Position numbers and translations under genes: made by a program. The notes beneath the pieces are model-generated. The model was not told the DNA's origin and did not search any database. It saw only the letters and a program-made list of their open reading frames with translations. A DNA stretch of 64,000 nucleotides from an uncultured Bacteroides sp. (GTDB lineage: Bacteria > Bacteroidota > Bacteroidia > Cytophagales > Cyclobacteriaceae). Each line of letters opens with the position of its first letter. Position 1 is the stretch's first letter. The stretch is taken from NCBI GenBank assembly GCA_902168185.1, contig CABHOV010000076.1:124001-188000 (forward strand). The letters run 5' to 3'. This document shows, piece by piece, positions 1 to 8,379 of this stretch.

Positions 1-250
1 ATGTGGGCAAAGACTGAAGTTGAGAAGACGGAAAGTTTAAAAGACCGGAAGACCGAAAGTCGGGAAGTTTGATGACATGAAGTGAGCAGATATATAGCGC
101 TCTGAGCTCGCATCATTCATTCATTGATCCCTGCCTTTCTCTTCCAATCTTTACGACTCTCAACCTCTTTCTTCGGTCACTCACTTTGCTGCACTTTCGG
201 ACTTTCCATCATTATTTACTAAATCGCAATGAATTCATTCCTTAGCTTAC
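1..250. repeat. Intergenic region with imperfect inverted repeat
   Basis: No gene is visible before pdxA. A purine-rich stretch at about 17-72 contains repeated units of the type gaccgRaag and gaaagt. A pyrimidine-rich stretch at about 135-208 resembles its reverse complement, with cttcggtc, actttcgg and actttcc. The two could fold on each other imperfectly. Similar short imperfect inverted repeats occur in other gaps of this window. I see no convincing -7 element or terminator here. Confidence 0.4.
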
Positions 251-1270
251 ATGACTCAAACACAAAAACCTCGCATTGGTATTACTCTTGGTGACCTGAA
301 TGGCGTTGGGCCTGAAGTGGTGATCAAAGCACTGGCAGACAATCGCCTGCTCAATTTAATTACTCCGGTTATATATGGATCTGCACGGGCGATTTCATTT
401 TATAAGAAGCAGTTAAACATTGAGGAATTTAATTACTCCCAGGTTCGTAACAAGGGACAGTTCACTGCGAAGACGATCAACGTGGTGAATAGTTGGGAAG
501 ATACCGTTGAGATCACTCCGGGGAAAGCATCCAAGGAGACTGGCAAGGCAGCTCTGATCGCTTTAAAGCAAGCGTGTGAAGAACTAAAGGAAGGATTAAT
601 TGATGCGTTGGTAACGGCTCCTATCGACAAACTCAGTATTCATAGTGAAGAGTTTCCATTCAAAGGTCATACAGAATTTCTTACCACATACTTTGGCGCA
701 ACGGAGAGCCTGATGTTTATGGTAAGCAATACGCTGCGTGTCGGTTTGGTAACAGAACATATTCCGGTAAAAGATGTAGCAGCGGCTATATCAAAAGAGA
801 AAATCGAAGCTAAGCTTCGACTCATGGAGCAATCGCTTCGTAAAGATTTTGGAATCGCTAAACCCAAGATTGCTGTACTCGGATTGAATCCGCATGCTGG
901 CGATGGTGGTTTAATCGGTCAGGAGGATGAGTTGATCATCAAGCCTGTGGTTAATGACCAGCGAAATAAAGGCAAGTTGGTATATGGACCGTTTCCGGCT
1001 GATGGCTTTTTTGCTTCAGGACAATATGCCAAGTATGATGCCGTGCTGGCCATGTATCACGATCAGGGTCTTATCCCTTTCAAATCTATCGCCTTTGATG
1101 AGGGGATAAACTTCACAGCCGGATTACCCATTGTACGAACCTCTCCTGACCATGGCACGGGCTATACGATAGCAGGTAAAAACCAGGCAAGTGAGAGCTC
1201 ACTTCGCGAAGCCATTTATAGAGCACATGATATTTTTAAACATCGATTTGAACCATCCACAGAAAAATAA
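251..1270 (+). CDS. pdxA: 4-hydroxythreonine-4-phosphate dehydrogenase PdxA
   Basis: PdxA oxidises 4-phosphohydroxy-L-threonine with NAD; the product decarboxylates and is used by PdxJ in the DXP-dependent pyridoxal phosphate pathway in the cytosol. The 339-residue product has the family length (about 330). It opens with the typical GITLGDLNGVGPEV block (residues 10-23). The metal-binding histidines of the family are recognisable: H170 in VTEH, H215 in GLNPHAGDGG and H270 in MYHDQG. GHTEF (139-143) and TSPDHGT (297-303) are also conserved. The ATG start puts the first family block ten residues in. The next gene starts 60-92 bases downstream on the same strand; co-transcription is possible but not shown. 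Confidence 0.96.
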   Translation: MTQTQKPRIGITLGDLNGVGPEVVIKALADNRLLNLITPVIYGSARAISFYKKQLNIEEFNYSQVRNKGQFTAKTINVVNSWEDTVEITPGKASKETGKAALIALKQACEELKEGLIDALVTAPIDKLSIHSEEFPFKGHTEFLTTYFGATESLMFMVSNTLRVGLVTEHIPVKDVAAAISKEKIEAKLRLMEQSLRKDFGIAKPKIAVLGLNPHAGDGGLIGQEDELIIKPVVNDQRNKGKLVYGPFPADGFFASGQYAKYDAVLAMYHDQGLIPFKSIAFDEGINFTAGLPIVRTSPDHGTGYTIAGKNQASESSLREAIYRAHDIFKHRFEPSTEK

Positions 1271-1329
1271 GCTTACTTAGGTAGGCCATTTTTACCACTT
1301 GACCAGACTGGTAAGGTTAGTTTTTATTA

Positions 1330-1749
1330 ATGGTTATATTTGATCTTCAAGTATTAGTTGAAATGGATATCGTCACTAAGAAGCAACTGAACATACTTAT
1401 TCAACTGGCTGAAGCCGACAAGCACTTTGCTAAGATCGAGCGTGAACTGATTTTTAAAATTGCCAGAGAGCGTAAATTTCCAGAAGAAGAAGTATTGGAG
1501 CTAATCCGTAACCCGGAGCCTATCGATTCGTTGGGTGCTCTTTCTTTGGATCAGAAGTTCGATTACCTGATGTCTAGCGTGGAGCTGGTGTTTGTGGACC
1601 AGAATGTATTTGAGAGTGAGATCATTTTCACAAAAAACATCGCCATCAAACTAGGTTTCAAAAAAGGTGTTATCGACTTTTTTATCGAAAACTATGGTAA
1701 AAAATCACGTCAGGAATTAAAGGATGTAGCCATCCATGAATACATCTAA
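1330..1749 (+). CDS. TerB-like helical protein
   Basis: A 139-residue soluble, all-helical protein resembling the TerB/DjlA N-terminal fold often annotated as tellurite-resistance-like in Bacteroidota. The pattern is a repeated run of acidic and aliphatic helices, such as LIQLAEADKHFAKIERELI. It has no signal peptide or membrane segment. No enzymatic role can be assigned; in other systems the fold is a metal-binding or protein-interaction module. The start is uncertain. An in-frame ATG at 1363 (MDIVTKKQ) may be the real one, because a TATATTTG -7 motif lies at 1335-1342, inside the extended version. The family call comes from the overall pattern, not from a decisive motif. Confidence 0.65.
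   Translation: MVIFDLQVLVEMDIVTKKQLNILIQLAEADKHFAKIERELIFKIARERKFPEEEVLELIRNPEPIDSLGALSLDQKFDYLMSSVELVFVDQNVFESEIIFTKNIAIKLGFKKGVIDFFIENYGKKSRQELKDVAIHEYI
1335..1342 (+). promoter_or_regulatory. Candidate -7 element (TATATTTG)
   Basis: An exact match to the Bacteroidota TAnnTTTG -7 consensus, 20 bases before the ATG at 1363. No TTG lies at the expected 19-21 base distance upstream, so the support is half a promoter. If active, it favours the later start for the TerB-like gene. Confidence 0.3.
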
Positions 1750-1866
1750 ATCTTTTCAGCTCGTATTCTGACCTGTTTATTGCTTTAAAAATGCGGTCCT
1801 AGACGCTTGGAATTGATGATTTACGCAATTTCTGTACACGTTCGTGTAGAATTTCATTAATTCTCC

Positions 1867-1874
1867 TAAATTTG
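1867..1874 (+). promoter_or_regulatory. Candidate -7 element before yceD-rpmF (TAAATTTG)
   Basis: An exact TAnnTTTG match about 35 bases before the yceD start. The upstream -33 box is weak (a gttcg stretch near 1840). A promoter is expected here because YceD and L32 are normally co-transcribed. Confidence 0.35.
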
Positions 1875-1909
1875 CCGACTAATTTTAAAAGCCTTTCGGG
1901 GCGCGATTT

Positions 1910-2443
1910 GTGGGGGCTTATAGCGTAAATATTCTCAGCCTGAGCAACAAAATTCACCATTTCAATTATGATCTAGGTGATATGTTTTTCAAGGAATACG
2001 GAACCGACCTTGTTTCGCAAGGAAGTTTCCATGCTGATGTTGCGCTTAATAAGCATGAAACGTTCATTGAAGCTGACTTTGTAATTAAAGGAAACGCCGT
2101 GCTGACTTGTGATAGAAGCCTGGAGCCCTTTGATTTTCCGATCGAAAGCGATCATCGTATTCTTTTCAAATTTGGTGATACCAATGAAGAGATGAGTGAT
2201 GAGATTATCATGATCCATCGCGATACCGCTACGCTGGAACTTGGTCAGTATTTATATGAGTTCATTGCCCTGGCTATACCGATTAAAAAACTCCATCCGA
2301 AATTTCAGGAAGCTGAAGACGATGAAGATGAAAACCAGGAAGGTAAGATTGTGTACACCTCTTCTTCTGATGAAAAAGGTGGTGACAACGATGATAATGA
2401 TGGAATCGACCCTCGCTGGAATATATTAAAGAAATTAAAATAA
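1910..2443 (+). CDS. yceD: YceD/DUF177 family protein
   Basis: A 177-residue member of the DUF177 (YceD) family. The family is almost always encoded directly before ribosomal protein L32 and has been linked to 23S rRNA processing and ribosome assembly. Seen here: the CDRSLEPFDFPI segment (about residues 68-79), matching the family C-x-R-x-L block, and a very acidic C-terminal tail (DDEDENQ and DNDDNDG) ending in WNILKKLK. The start is GTG; no in-frame ATG lies close enough to include the expected N-terminal strand. The rpmF gene follows after 14 bases, supporting the call by synteny. Confidence 0.85.
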   Translation: MGAYSVNILSLSNKIHHFNYDLGDMFFKEYGTDLVSQGSFHADVALNKHETFIEADFVIKGNAVLTCDRSLEPFDFPIESDHRILFKFGDTNEEMSDEIIMIHRDTATLELGQYLYEFIALAIPIKKLHPKFQEAEDDEDENQEGKIVYTSSSDEKGGDNDDNDGIDPRWNILKKLK

Positions 2444-2457
2444 ACAGTTTTTAGACT

Positions 2458-2649
2458 ATGCCGAATCCGAAACGAAAAACCTCGAAAACCCGCAGAGATA
2501 AAAGAAGAACGCATTACAAAGCTACTGCAAAGCAGTTAGCGGTATGCCCTACTACGGGAGAAAACCACCTGCCACACCGTGCTTTCTGGCTTGAAGGCAA
2601 ACTTTACTTCAATGGTAGAGTGGTGATGGAAAAAGAAGTTCTGGCGTAA
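2458..2649 (+). CDS. rpmF: 50S ribosomal protein L32
   Basis: A 63-residue basic protein beginning [17 protein letters not shown], the characteristic N-terminus of L32, a component of the large ribosomal subunit. There is a single Cys in AVCPTTGE and no second zinc-ribbon pair, so this is the zinc-independent type. It follows yceD by 14 bases, the standard yceD-rpmF arrangement. The gene has no TATA words, unlike most neighbours, in line with high expression. Confidence 0.97.
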   Translation: MPNPKRKTSKTRRDKRRTHYKATAKQLAVCPTTGENHLPHRAFWLEGKLYFNGRVVMEKEVLA

Positions 2650-2653
2650 TTGC

Positions 2654-2758
2654 ATGAACGGGTCTGCACTCGAAAACATTCAGTTCGCTGAACGTGTGGC
2701 GTATACTACAATCGGGAAAGACAATCACCCTATGATTATCTCGAAAGAGATTGATTAA
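2654..2758 (+). CDS. Possible 34-residue small ORF after rpmF
   Basis: An open frame of 34 codons starts four bases after the rpmF stop. It ends TAA just before a rho-independent terminator, so it would lie on the yceD-rpmF transcript. The predicted peptide contains ENIQFAERVAYTTIGKDN and ends MIISKEID, which looks protein-like rather than random. I do not recognise it. It could be a real small protein, the relic of a gene once located between rpmF and fabH, or chance. Conservation in relatives would decide. Confidence 0.3.
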   Translation: MNGSALENIQFAERVAYTTIGKDNHPMIISKEID

Positions 2759-2773
2759 TTAAAAAAAATCAAT

Positions 2774-2809
2774 GCTCGGTGTATACATACACCGGGCTTT
2801 TTCTTTTTT
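2774..2809 (+). terminator. Rho-independent terminator after yceD-rpmF
   Basis: A ten-base-pair stem (gctcggtgta / tacaccgggc, one G-T pair) with a four-base loop, followed by a T-rich tract. It separates the yceD-rpmF unit from fabH. Confidence 0.85.
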
Positions 2810-2854
2810 ATCGGTTGCCAGGGCTGACAACCATTCTTGACATTAAAAACTTGT

Positions 2855-3850
2855 ATGACTAAAATCAGAGCAGCCATTACCGGAGTTGGAGGATACGTTC
2901 CGGATTATATACTTACCAATCAGGAACTTGAAACCATGGTGGAGACAAGTGATGAATGGATCACGTCACGCACGGGTATAAAAGAAAGAAGGATCCTGAA
3001 AGGTGAAAATCAAGGAGTTTCTGTATTGGGTATAGCAGCTGTAAATAACATGCTGGCTAAAACCAAAATCGATCCGAAAGAAATTGATTGCGTCATCTTC
3101 GCTACGGTTACTGCTGACATGACCTTTCCTGCAACGGCCAACATCGTAGCCTCCGCAGTGGGTGCTGTTAATGCATTCAGCTTTGATATGGGTGCTGCCT
3201 GTTCAGGTTTTATATATGCGCTTACAACAGGCGCCAGCTTTATTCAGTCTGGTATGTACAAAAAGGTTGTTGTGATCGGTGGCGATAAAATGTCTGCGAT
3301 CATGGACTATACCGACAGAAGTACATGTATCATTTTTGGTGATGGTGCCGGCTGTGTTTTACTGGAACCTACTACAGAAGACGTAGGTGTAATCGATGCA
3401 GAATTGAAGAGTGATGGCGCAGGTGAAGCATATCTGCACATGAAGGCCGGTGGAAGCCGCATGCCCGCATCACAGGAATCTGTTGACAAGCGTTTACACT
3501 ATGTATACCAGGAAGGTTCTGCTGTATTCAAATTCGCTGTAACCAACATGGCTGAAGTCTCTGCACAAATTGCCTCCAGAAATAATCTCACTCCTGAAAA
3601 TATAGCATGGCTTGTTCCACATCAGGCCAACAAACGTATTATCGATGCAACGGCACATCGTGTCGGCATTACAGAAGATAAAGTAATGATGAACATCGAA
3701 CGCTATGGAAACACGACAGGAGGTACTATACCTCTTTTGTTATGGGACTATGAAAAGCAACTTAAGAAAGGAGACAATCTCCTCCTTGCTGCGTTTGGTG
3801 GTGGTTTTACATGGGGAGCTGTTTACCTGAAATGGGCTTATAACAGTTAA
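2855..3850 (+). CDS. fabH: 3-oxoacyl-ACP synthase III (FabH)
   Basis: FabH condenses acetyl-CoA (or a branched starter) with malonyl-ACP and starts fatty-acid synthesis in the cytosol. The 331-residue product has the catalytic triad of the family: C116 in [10 protein letters not shown]256 in [10 protein letters not shown] and N286 in ERYGNTTGG. The N-terminus [18 protein letters not shown] is typical, so the ATG at 2855 is preferred over an in-frame TTG at 2837. Bacteroidota make branched fatty acids, so a branched starter is likely (inference). The gene lies behind a terminator and is followed by efp, accB and accC, together supplying malonyl-CoA and chain initiation. Confidence 0.96.
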   Translation: MTKIRAAITGVGGYVPDYILTNQELETMVETSDEWITSRTGIKERRILKGENQGVSVLGIAAVNNMLAKTKIDPKEIDCVIFATVTADMTFPATANIVASAVGAVNAFSFDMGAACSGFIYALTTGASFIQSGMYKKVVVIGGDKMSAIMDYTDRSTCIIFGDGAGCVLLEPTTEDVGVIDAELKSDGAGEAYLHMKAGGSRMPASQESVDKRLHYVYQEGSAVFKFAVTNMAEVSAQIASRNNLTPENIAWLVPHQANKRIIDATAHRVGITEDKVMMNIERYGNTTGGTIPLLLWDYEKQLKKGDNLLLAAFGGGFTWGAVYLKWAYNS

Positions 3851-3981
3851 TCGTTATCGGTTATTTGTTAATGGTATATATCCAACGCGATTCACTATTA
3901 ACAAGCAACGGGTATAACGGATAGGCAGCTGTCAACTTGTATTTATTTAATTGATTCGTAACTTAATGACCTAATTTTTTT

Positions 3982-4548
3982 ATGGCAACCGTATCTGATT
4001 TAAGTAAGGGAAACTTTATGCGCTACAACGGTGAAGTTGTGCAGGTAGAAGAACTGCAACACCGCACCCCCGGAAACTTGCGTGCATTCTATCAAATTAA
4101 AATGCGCAACGTACGGAATGGTAAAGTAGCAGAGAACCGTTTCCGTCCTGGTGATGAAGTGGAGATTCTTAGAGTTGAAACAAAAGAATATCAATATCTA
4201 TATGCTGATGGTGAAAGCCTCGTGTGTATGGATAACGAAACATTCGATCAGATTTACCTTGACAGAGCCTTACTGGGTGACGCTGTAAACTATATCAAAG
4301 AAGGTGTAACATTGCTGATCGCATTTGAGAATGGTGAAAGCGCTATAACCGCGGAAGCTCCTTCTCATGTGACCATGGAAATTCAATATACCGAACCTGG
4401 CGTACAAGGCGATACTGCTACACGTACGCTAAAATCTGCTACGCTTGAAAACGGTGTAGAAGTACGTGTTCCGCTTTTTGTAAATACAGGTGATAAAATT
4501 AAAATTGATACACGCACCGGTGCCTATATCGAACGTGTAAAAGAATAA
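3982..4548 (+). CDS. efp: Elongation factor P with Asn at the loop tip
   Basis: EF-P binds ribosomes stalled at consecutive prolines and helps form the peptide bond. The 188-residue product has the normal length and three beta-barrel domains. Domain I carries the loop [10 protein letters not shown] (residues 27-36). In E. coli the matching loop is KPGKG with the modified Lys34. Here the aligned position is N32, so neither the lysine nor the arginine modification systems could act on that residue. Everything else looks intact, including the C-terminal [17 protein letters not shown] block. accB follows after ten bases, suggesting an efp-accB unit. Confidence 0.94.
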   Translation: MATVSDLSKGNFMRYNGEVVQVEELQHRTPGNLRAFYQIKMRNVRNGKVAENRFRPGDEVEILRVETKEYQYLYADGESLVCMDNETFDQIYLDRALLGDAVNYIKEGVTLLIAFENGESAITAEAPSHVTMEIQYTEPGVQGDTATRTLKSATLENGVEVRVPLFVNTGDKIKIDTRTGAYIERVKE

Positions 4549-4558
4549 ACGAAGGATC

Positions 4559-5146
4559 ATGAGCAAAACCCCAGCATCAAAAACATCTGCTAAAAAAGGT
4601 AATACCAAACCTTCACGGGCAACAACAGAATCTACAGCAACAGCATCAACGCAGACTGAAATGAAAACATCCGAGATACGCGACCTTATCGATTTCATCT
4701 CCAAGTCAGGCTTGAATGAAGTGGACATTGAAACAAAAGAACTGAAGCTTCATGTGAAGCGTGAGCCCGATCAAAAAATATTTAAATCAAGTCCGGTAAT
4801 GTCACCGGTAGCGGCTACAGCTCCGGTTGCTACTTCCGCAGCACCTGCTGTACAAACTCCTGCCGTACAGACAAAAGCTGCTGAAGCACCTGCTTCCGGC
4901 AAGAAAACTATCGAAATCAAATCACCCATGATCGGTACATTCTATCGCTCATCAAATCCCGATACACCTCCGTTCGCTTCCGTAGGAGATAAAATTTCCA
5001 AAGGACAAACGGTATGCATAATTGAAGCCATGAAACTCTTCAATGAAATTGAATCAGAAATATCAGGTACCATTGTTAAGGCTCCTGTAGAAAATGCAAC
5101 ACCGGTTGAATACGACCAGGTATTGTTTGTAGTTGAACCTGATTAA
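4559..5146 (+). CDS. accB: Biotin carboxyl carrier protein of acetyl-CoA carboxylase
   Basis: AccB carries the biotin that shuttles CO2 from AccC to the carboxyltransferase to make malonyl-CoA. The C-terminal biotinyl domain (about 118-195) has the attachment motif EAMKL with K159. It is preceded by an Ala/Pro/Thr-rich linker (about 80-115) and an N-terminal domain. At 195 residues it is about 40 longer than E. coli AccB. The surplus is a Ser/Thr/Ala-rich stretch of 34 residues before M35 ([12 protein letters not shown]), where typical homologues start, so the true start may be the ATG at 4661. accC follows after a 105-base gap that contains an inverted repeat. Confidence 0.95.
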   Translation: MSKTPASKTSAKKGNTKPSRATTESTATASTQTEMKTSEIRDLIDFISKSGLNEVDIETKELKLHVKREPDQKIFKSSPVMSPVAATAPVATSAAPAVQTPAVQTKAAEAPASGKKTIEIKSPMIGTFYRSSNPDTPPFASVGDKISKGQTVCIIEAMKLFNEIESEISGTIVKAPVENATPVEYDQVLFVVEPD

Positions 5147-5162
5147 TATCGATACTAGTAAT

Positions 5163-5223
5163 TTAAGGTTCAGGATTTAAAGTTGAGGCAATAACGTGCC
5201 CGGCCTTAAATTCTGAACCTTAA
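5163..5223. repeat. Inverted repeat between accB and accC
   Basis: Two 18-base arms (5163-5180 and 5206-5223) are reverse complements at 17 of 18 positions: ttaaggttcagRatttaa. They are separated by 25 bases. The arms could form a long hairpin in the accB-accC transcript. There is no T tract, so a terminator is unlikely. The right arm begins within cggccttaaa, a string also found in the gap before hutH (41061-41070), suggesting a dispersed intergenic element. Confidence 0.6.
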
Positions 5224-5251
5224 AAATTTCAACCTTGAAAGAGACAAGACT

Positions 5252-6601
5252 ATGTTTAAGAAAATATTGATAGCGAACCGTGGTGAAATTGCGTTACGAG
5301 TTATTCGTACCTGCAAAGAAATGGACATCAAAACAGTGGCCGTATACTCCACCGCTGATCGCGAAAGCCTTCACGTACGTTTTGCCGATGAGGCCGTATG
5401 TATAGGAGATGCACCCAGTAAAGATTCTTACCTCAACATTCCCCGTATTATATCTGCAGCAGAAATTACCAACGCCGATGCTATACATCCGGGCTACGGA
5501 TTTTTATCTGAGCGTGCTGAGTTCTCTGCTATATGTCATGAATACGGAATTAAATTTATAGGCCCCACACCTGCCATGATCAACGCGATGGGCGATAAAG
5601 CCACTGCGAAAGATACCATGAAGAGAGCGGGTGTACCTACGATCCCTGGTTCAGACGGCTTACTCGATTCTATTGAGCAAGGTATATCATTGGCAAAAGA
5701 AATCGGATATCCGGTGATTGTAAAAGCAACTGCTGGTGGTGGTGGTAAAGGTATGCGTATCATTAACGATGAATCTGAATTCAAGAAAGCATGGGATGAT
5801 GCTAAACGTGAAGCCGGTGCTTCGTTTGGTAACGATGGACTATATCTTGAGAAATTCGTTGAAGAGCCGCGCCACATTGAGATACAGGTAATGGGCGATC
5901 AGTATGGAAAAGTATGTCACCTTTCCGAACGTGATTGTTCTGTACAACGCAGACACCAGAAGCTTGTGGAAGAAACCCCCTCTCCTGTCGTAAGTCAGGA
6001 ACTGCGCGAGCGCATGGGTGAAGCTGCTATAAAAGGAGCCAAGGCTATAAATTATGAAGGTGCTGGTACAATCGAATTTTTGGTTGACAAGCATGGTGAT
6101 TTCTACTTCATGGAAATGAATACACGTATCCAGGTAGAGCACCCGATCACCGAAGAAGTTACCGATTATGATCTGATCAAAGAACAGATTAAGTCTGCAG
6201 CAGGTGTTCCGATCTCAGGTACAAATTATTTTCCAAACCTATATGCGATGGAATGTCGTATCAATGCAGAAGATCCTGCAAACGGTTTCCGTCCTTCACC
6301 AGGAAAAATTATAAACCTACATTTACCCGGTGGCCACGGTGTACGTGTTGATAGCCATGTATATGCAGGATATACTATACCTCCTAATTATGATAGTATG
6401 ATTGCCAAGCTGATCGTAAGCGGCCAGTCACGCGAAGAAGTAATTACACGGATGAAACGTGCACTCAGTGAATTTGTAATCGAAGGAGTAAAAACTACGA
6501 TACCATTTCACCTCGCATTGATGGACAACGCTATATTCCGCTCTGGTAAGTTTACTACCAAGTTTCTCGAAACATCATTTGATTTCTCTACGATTAAGTA
6601 G
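5252..6601 (+). CDS. accC: Biotin carboxylase subunit of acetyl-CoA carboxylase
   Basis: AccC carboxylates the biotin on AccB using ATP and bicarbonate. The 449-residue product matches the E. coli enzyme in length. Seen in order: [16 protein letters not shown] (1-16), HPGYGFLSE (79-87), the ATP-grasp glycine loop GGGGKGMR (162-169), and the catalytic [14 protein letters not shown] block (288-301). It is a stand-alone carboxylase, with no fused carrier domain. It lies downstream of accB and ends at a strong terminator. The carboxyltransferase genes accA and accD are not in the window. Confidence 0.97.
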   Translation: MFKKILIANRGEIALRVIRTCKEMDIKTVAVYSTADRESLHVRFADEAVCIGDAPSKDSYLNIPRIISAAEITNADAIHPGYGFLSERAEFSAICHEYGIKFIGPTPAMINAMGDKATAKDTMKRAGVPTIPGSDGLLDSIEQGISLAKEIGYPVIVKATAGGGGKGMRIINDESEFKKAWDDAKREAGASFGNDGLYLEKFVEEPRHIEIQVMGDQYGKVCHLSERDCSVQRRHQKLVEETPSPVVSQELRERMGEAAIKGAKAINYEGAGTIEFLVDKHGDFYFMEMNTRIQVEHPITEEVTDYDLIKEQIKSAAGVPISGTNYFPNLYAMECRINAEDPANGFRPSPGKIINLHLPGGHGVRVDSHVYAGYTIPPNYDSMIAKLIVSGQSREEVITRMKRALSEFVIEGVKTTIPFHLALMDNAIFRSGKFTTKFLETSFDFSTIK

Positions 6602-6641
6602 CGTTTTCTCCGAAAGGAGACCACTCACATAAACTAATAGC

Positions 6642-6670
6642 AAAGGATACCATTTTCGGTATCCTTTTTT
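6642..6670 (+). terminator. Rho-independent terminator after accC
   Basis: A ten-base-pair perfect stem (aaaggatacc / ggtatccttt) with a six-base loop, running into six T. It ends the fatty-acid unit before the TldD cluster. Confidence 0.88.
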
Positions 6671-6723
6671 GCTTTTTGGATAACTTACTATCCGAATAAC
6701 TCATAACCTTAACTTCGATAACC

Positions 6724-8367
6724 TTGAAAAGACGAGATTTTGTTCAACTCGCAGGGCTTGGTATTGGCGGGATGCTACTACCATTCTCTACCTTGGGTAA
6801 TCCGGTTCCGGTCGAGGCAATGTTGGATTCACCCCTGGATACATCACAAAAAAAACAATTGGCAGATGTAGCGCTGAATACAGCGAAGGCCGCGGGTGCA
6901 ACGTATGCCGACATCCGTATCGGACGATACCTCAATCAGTTTATTACCACGCGCGAAAACAAAGTACAGAATCTTGTAAACACTGAATCGTTCGGTGCAG
7001 GGATTCGTGTTATCGCGAATGGTACGTGGGGATTTGCAGCTACCAACCTGGTTACGGCCGATGGCATTCGTAAAGCCACGCAACAAGCCGTTGCTATAGC
7101 AAAAGCAAATTCCAAATTTCAGAAAGAGCCGGTAAGACTCGCGCCTGTTAAAGGCCACGGTGAAGTAACGTGGAAGACACCCATTCAAAAGAATGCTTTT
7201 GAAGTTCCGGTCTCTGAGAAAACAGATTTACTTCTCAAAGCAAATGCTGCGGCACTTCAGAATGGCGCCAGCTTTGTAAACTCCAATCTCTTTCAGATCA
7301 ATGAGCAAAAATACTTTGCTTCTACAGAAGGCTCCTATATAGATCAGGATATACATCGCATCTGGCCAACCTTTACGGTATCCGCTATAGATCGTGCTTC
7401 CGGTAAATTTAAAACACGCGATGCATTGAGCGCTCCTATGGGAATGGGATATGAATACATGATCCCGAAGGCTGAAGATAAAGTAAAAGGTATAGCAGGC
7501 ACCATGCTATATCGCAACAGTTATGATATAGTAGAAGATGCTGCCATTGCTGCCAAGCAGGCAAAGGAAATGATTACAACTGCTAAATCGGTTGAGCCTG
7601 GTAAATATGATCTCGTGCTTGAGCCTAATCACTTGGGACTTACCATTCACGAATCTGTAGGCCACCCGTTGGAGCTTGATCGTATCCTCGGATATGAAGC
7701 GAATTATGCTGGAACCAGTTTCGCATCATTGGAAAAACTAAAATCCGGTAACTTTAAATACGGAAGCAACCTGGTAAACATTTTTGCTGACAAGCAACAA
7801 CCTGGTTCGCTCGGTGCTGTAGGATATGATGATGAAGGCGTAAAATCAAGACGCTGGGATTTGATCAAAGATGGCATCTTCGTCAACGTACAGGCTATCC
7901 GCGATCAAGTACATATGCTGGGACAAAATGAATCGCACGGCTGTTGCTACTCGCAGAGCTGGAGCGATGTGCAGTTTCAACGCATGCCCAACGTATCGCT
8001 TGCTCCCGGCAAAGATCCTTATAGTCCGGAACAAATGATCAAAGATGTAGAGAAAGGTATATATATAGCCGGTCGTGGTTCTTTCTCGATCGATCAGCAA
8101 CGCTATAATTTCCAGTTCGGAGGCACCGTGTTCTACGAAATCAAAAATGGTCAGATTGCAGGCATGCTCAACGATGTAGCCTATCAATCGAATACACAGG
8201 AATTCTGGAACAGCTGCGCAAAAATCTGCGATGAAAAAGATTACCGGCTCTTTGGATCTTTCTTCGATGGCAAAGGACAACCCTCACAGGTAAGTGCAGT
8301 TTCACACGGCAGTGCAACCACTCGCTTCAATGGCGTAAATGTTATTAACACAGGCAGAACCATCTAA
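6724..8367 (+). CDS. Tat-exported TldD-type metalloprotease, copy 1
   Basis: A TldD/PmbA-family peptidase. In E. coli, cytosolic TldD and TldE form a heterodimer that cleaves unfolded peptides and processes microcin B17. This copy begins KRRDFVQLAGLGIGG, a twin-arginine signal, so a periplasmic location is predicted. The metal motif HESVGH lies at 309-314 within LTIHESVGHPLELDR. C498 and C502 (SCAKICDE) lie near the C-terminus. The start is TTG at 6724, chosen because both paralogues have ATG at the same point before AAR AGA/CGA. The next copy follows 12 bases on, then a TldE gene, implying one operon. Overall 547 residues, longer than E. coli TldD (about 480) because of the signal and inserts. 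Confidence 0.9.
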   Translation: MKRRDFVQLAGLGIGGMLLPFSTLGNPVPVEAMLDSPLDTSQKKQLADVALNTAKAAGATYADIRIGRYLNQFITTRENKVQNLVNTESFGAGIRVIANGTWGFAATNLVTADGIRKATQQAVAIAKANSKFQKEPVRLAPVKGHGEVTWKTPIQKNAFEVPVSEKTDLLLKANAAALQNGASFVNSNLFQINEQKYFASTEGSYIDQDIHRIWPTFTVSAIDRASGKFKTRDALSAPMGMGYEYMIPKAEDKVKGIAGTMLYRNSYDIVEDAAIAAKQAKEMITTAKSVEPGKYDLVLEPNHLGLTIHESVGHPLELDRILGYEANYAGTSFASLEKLKSGNFKYGSNLVNIFADKQQPGSLGAVGYDDEGVKSRRWDLIKDGIFVNVQAIRDQVHMLGQNESHGCCYSQSWSDVQFQRMPNVSLAPGKDPYSPEQMIKDVEKGIYIAGRGSFSIDQQRYNFQFGGTVFYEIKNGQIAGMLNDVAYQSNTQEFWNSCAKICDEKDYRLFGSFFDGKGQPSQVSAVSHGSATTRFNGVNVINTGRTI

Positions 8368-8379
8368 CCCCAATAGCCC

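Noticed and set aside
6724-6726. Missing or broken start of the first tldD gene
   Set aside because: TTG aligns exactly with the ATG of both paralogues before the Tat motif, so it is an alternative start rather than damage.
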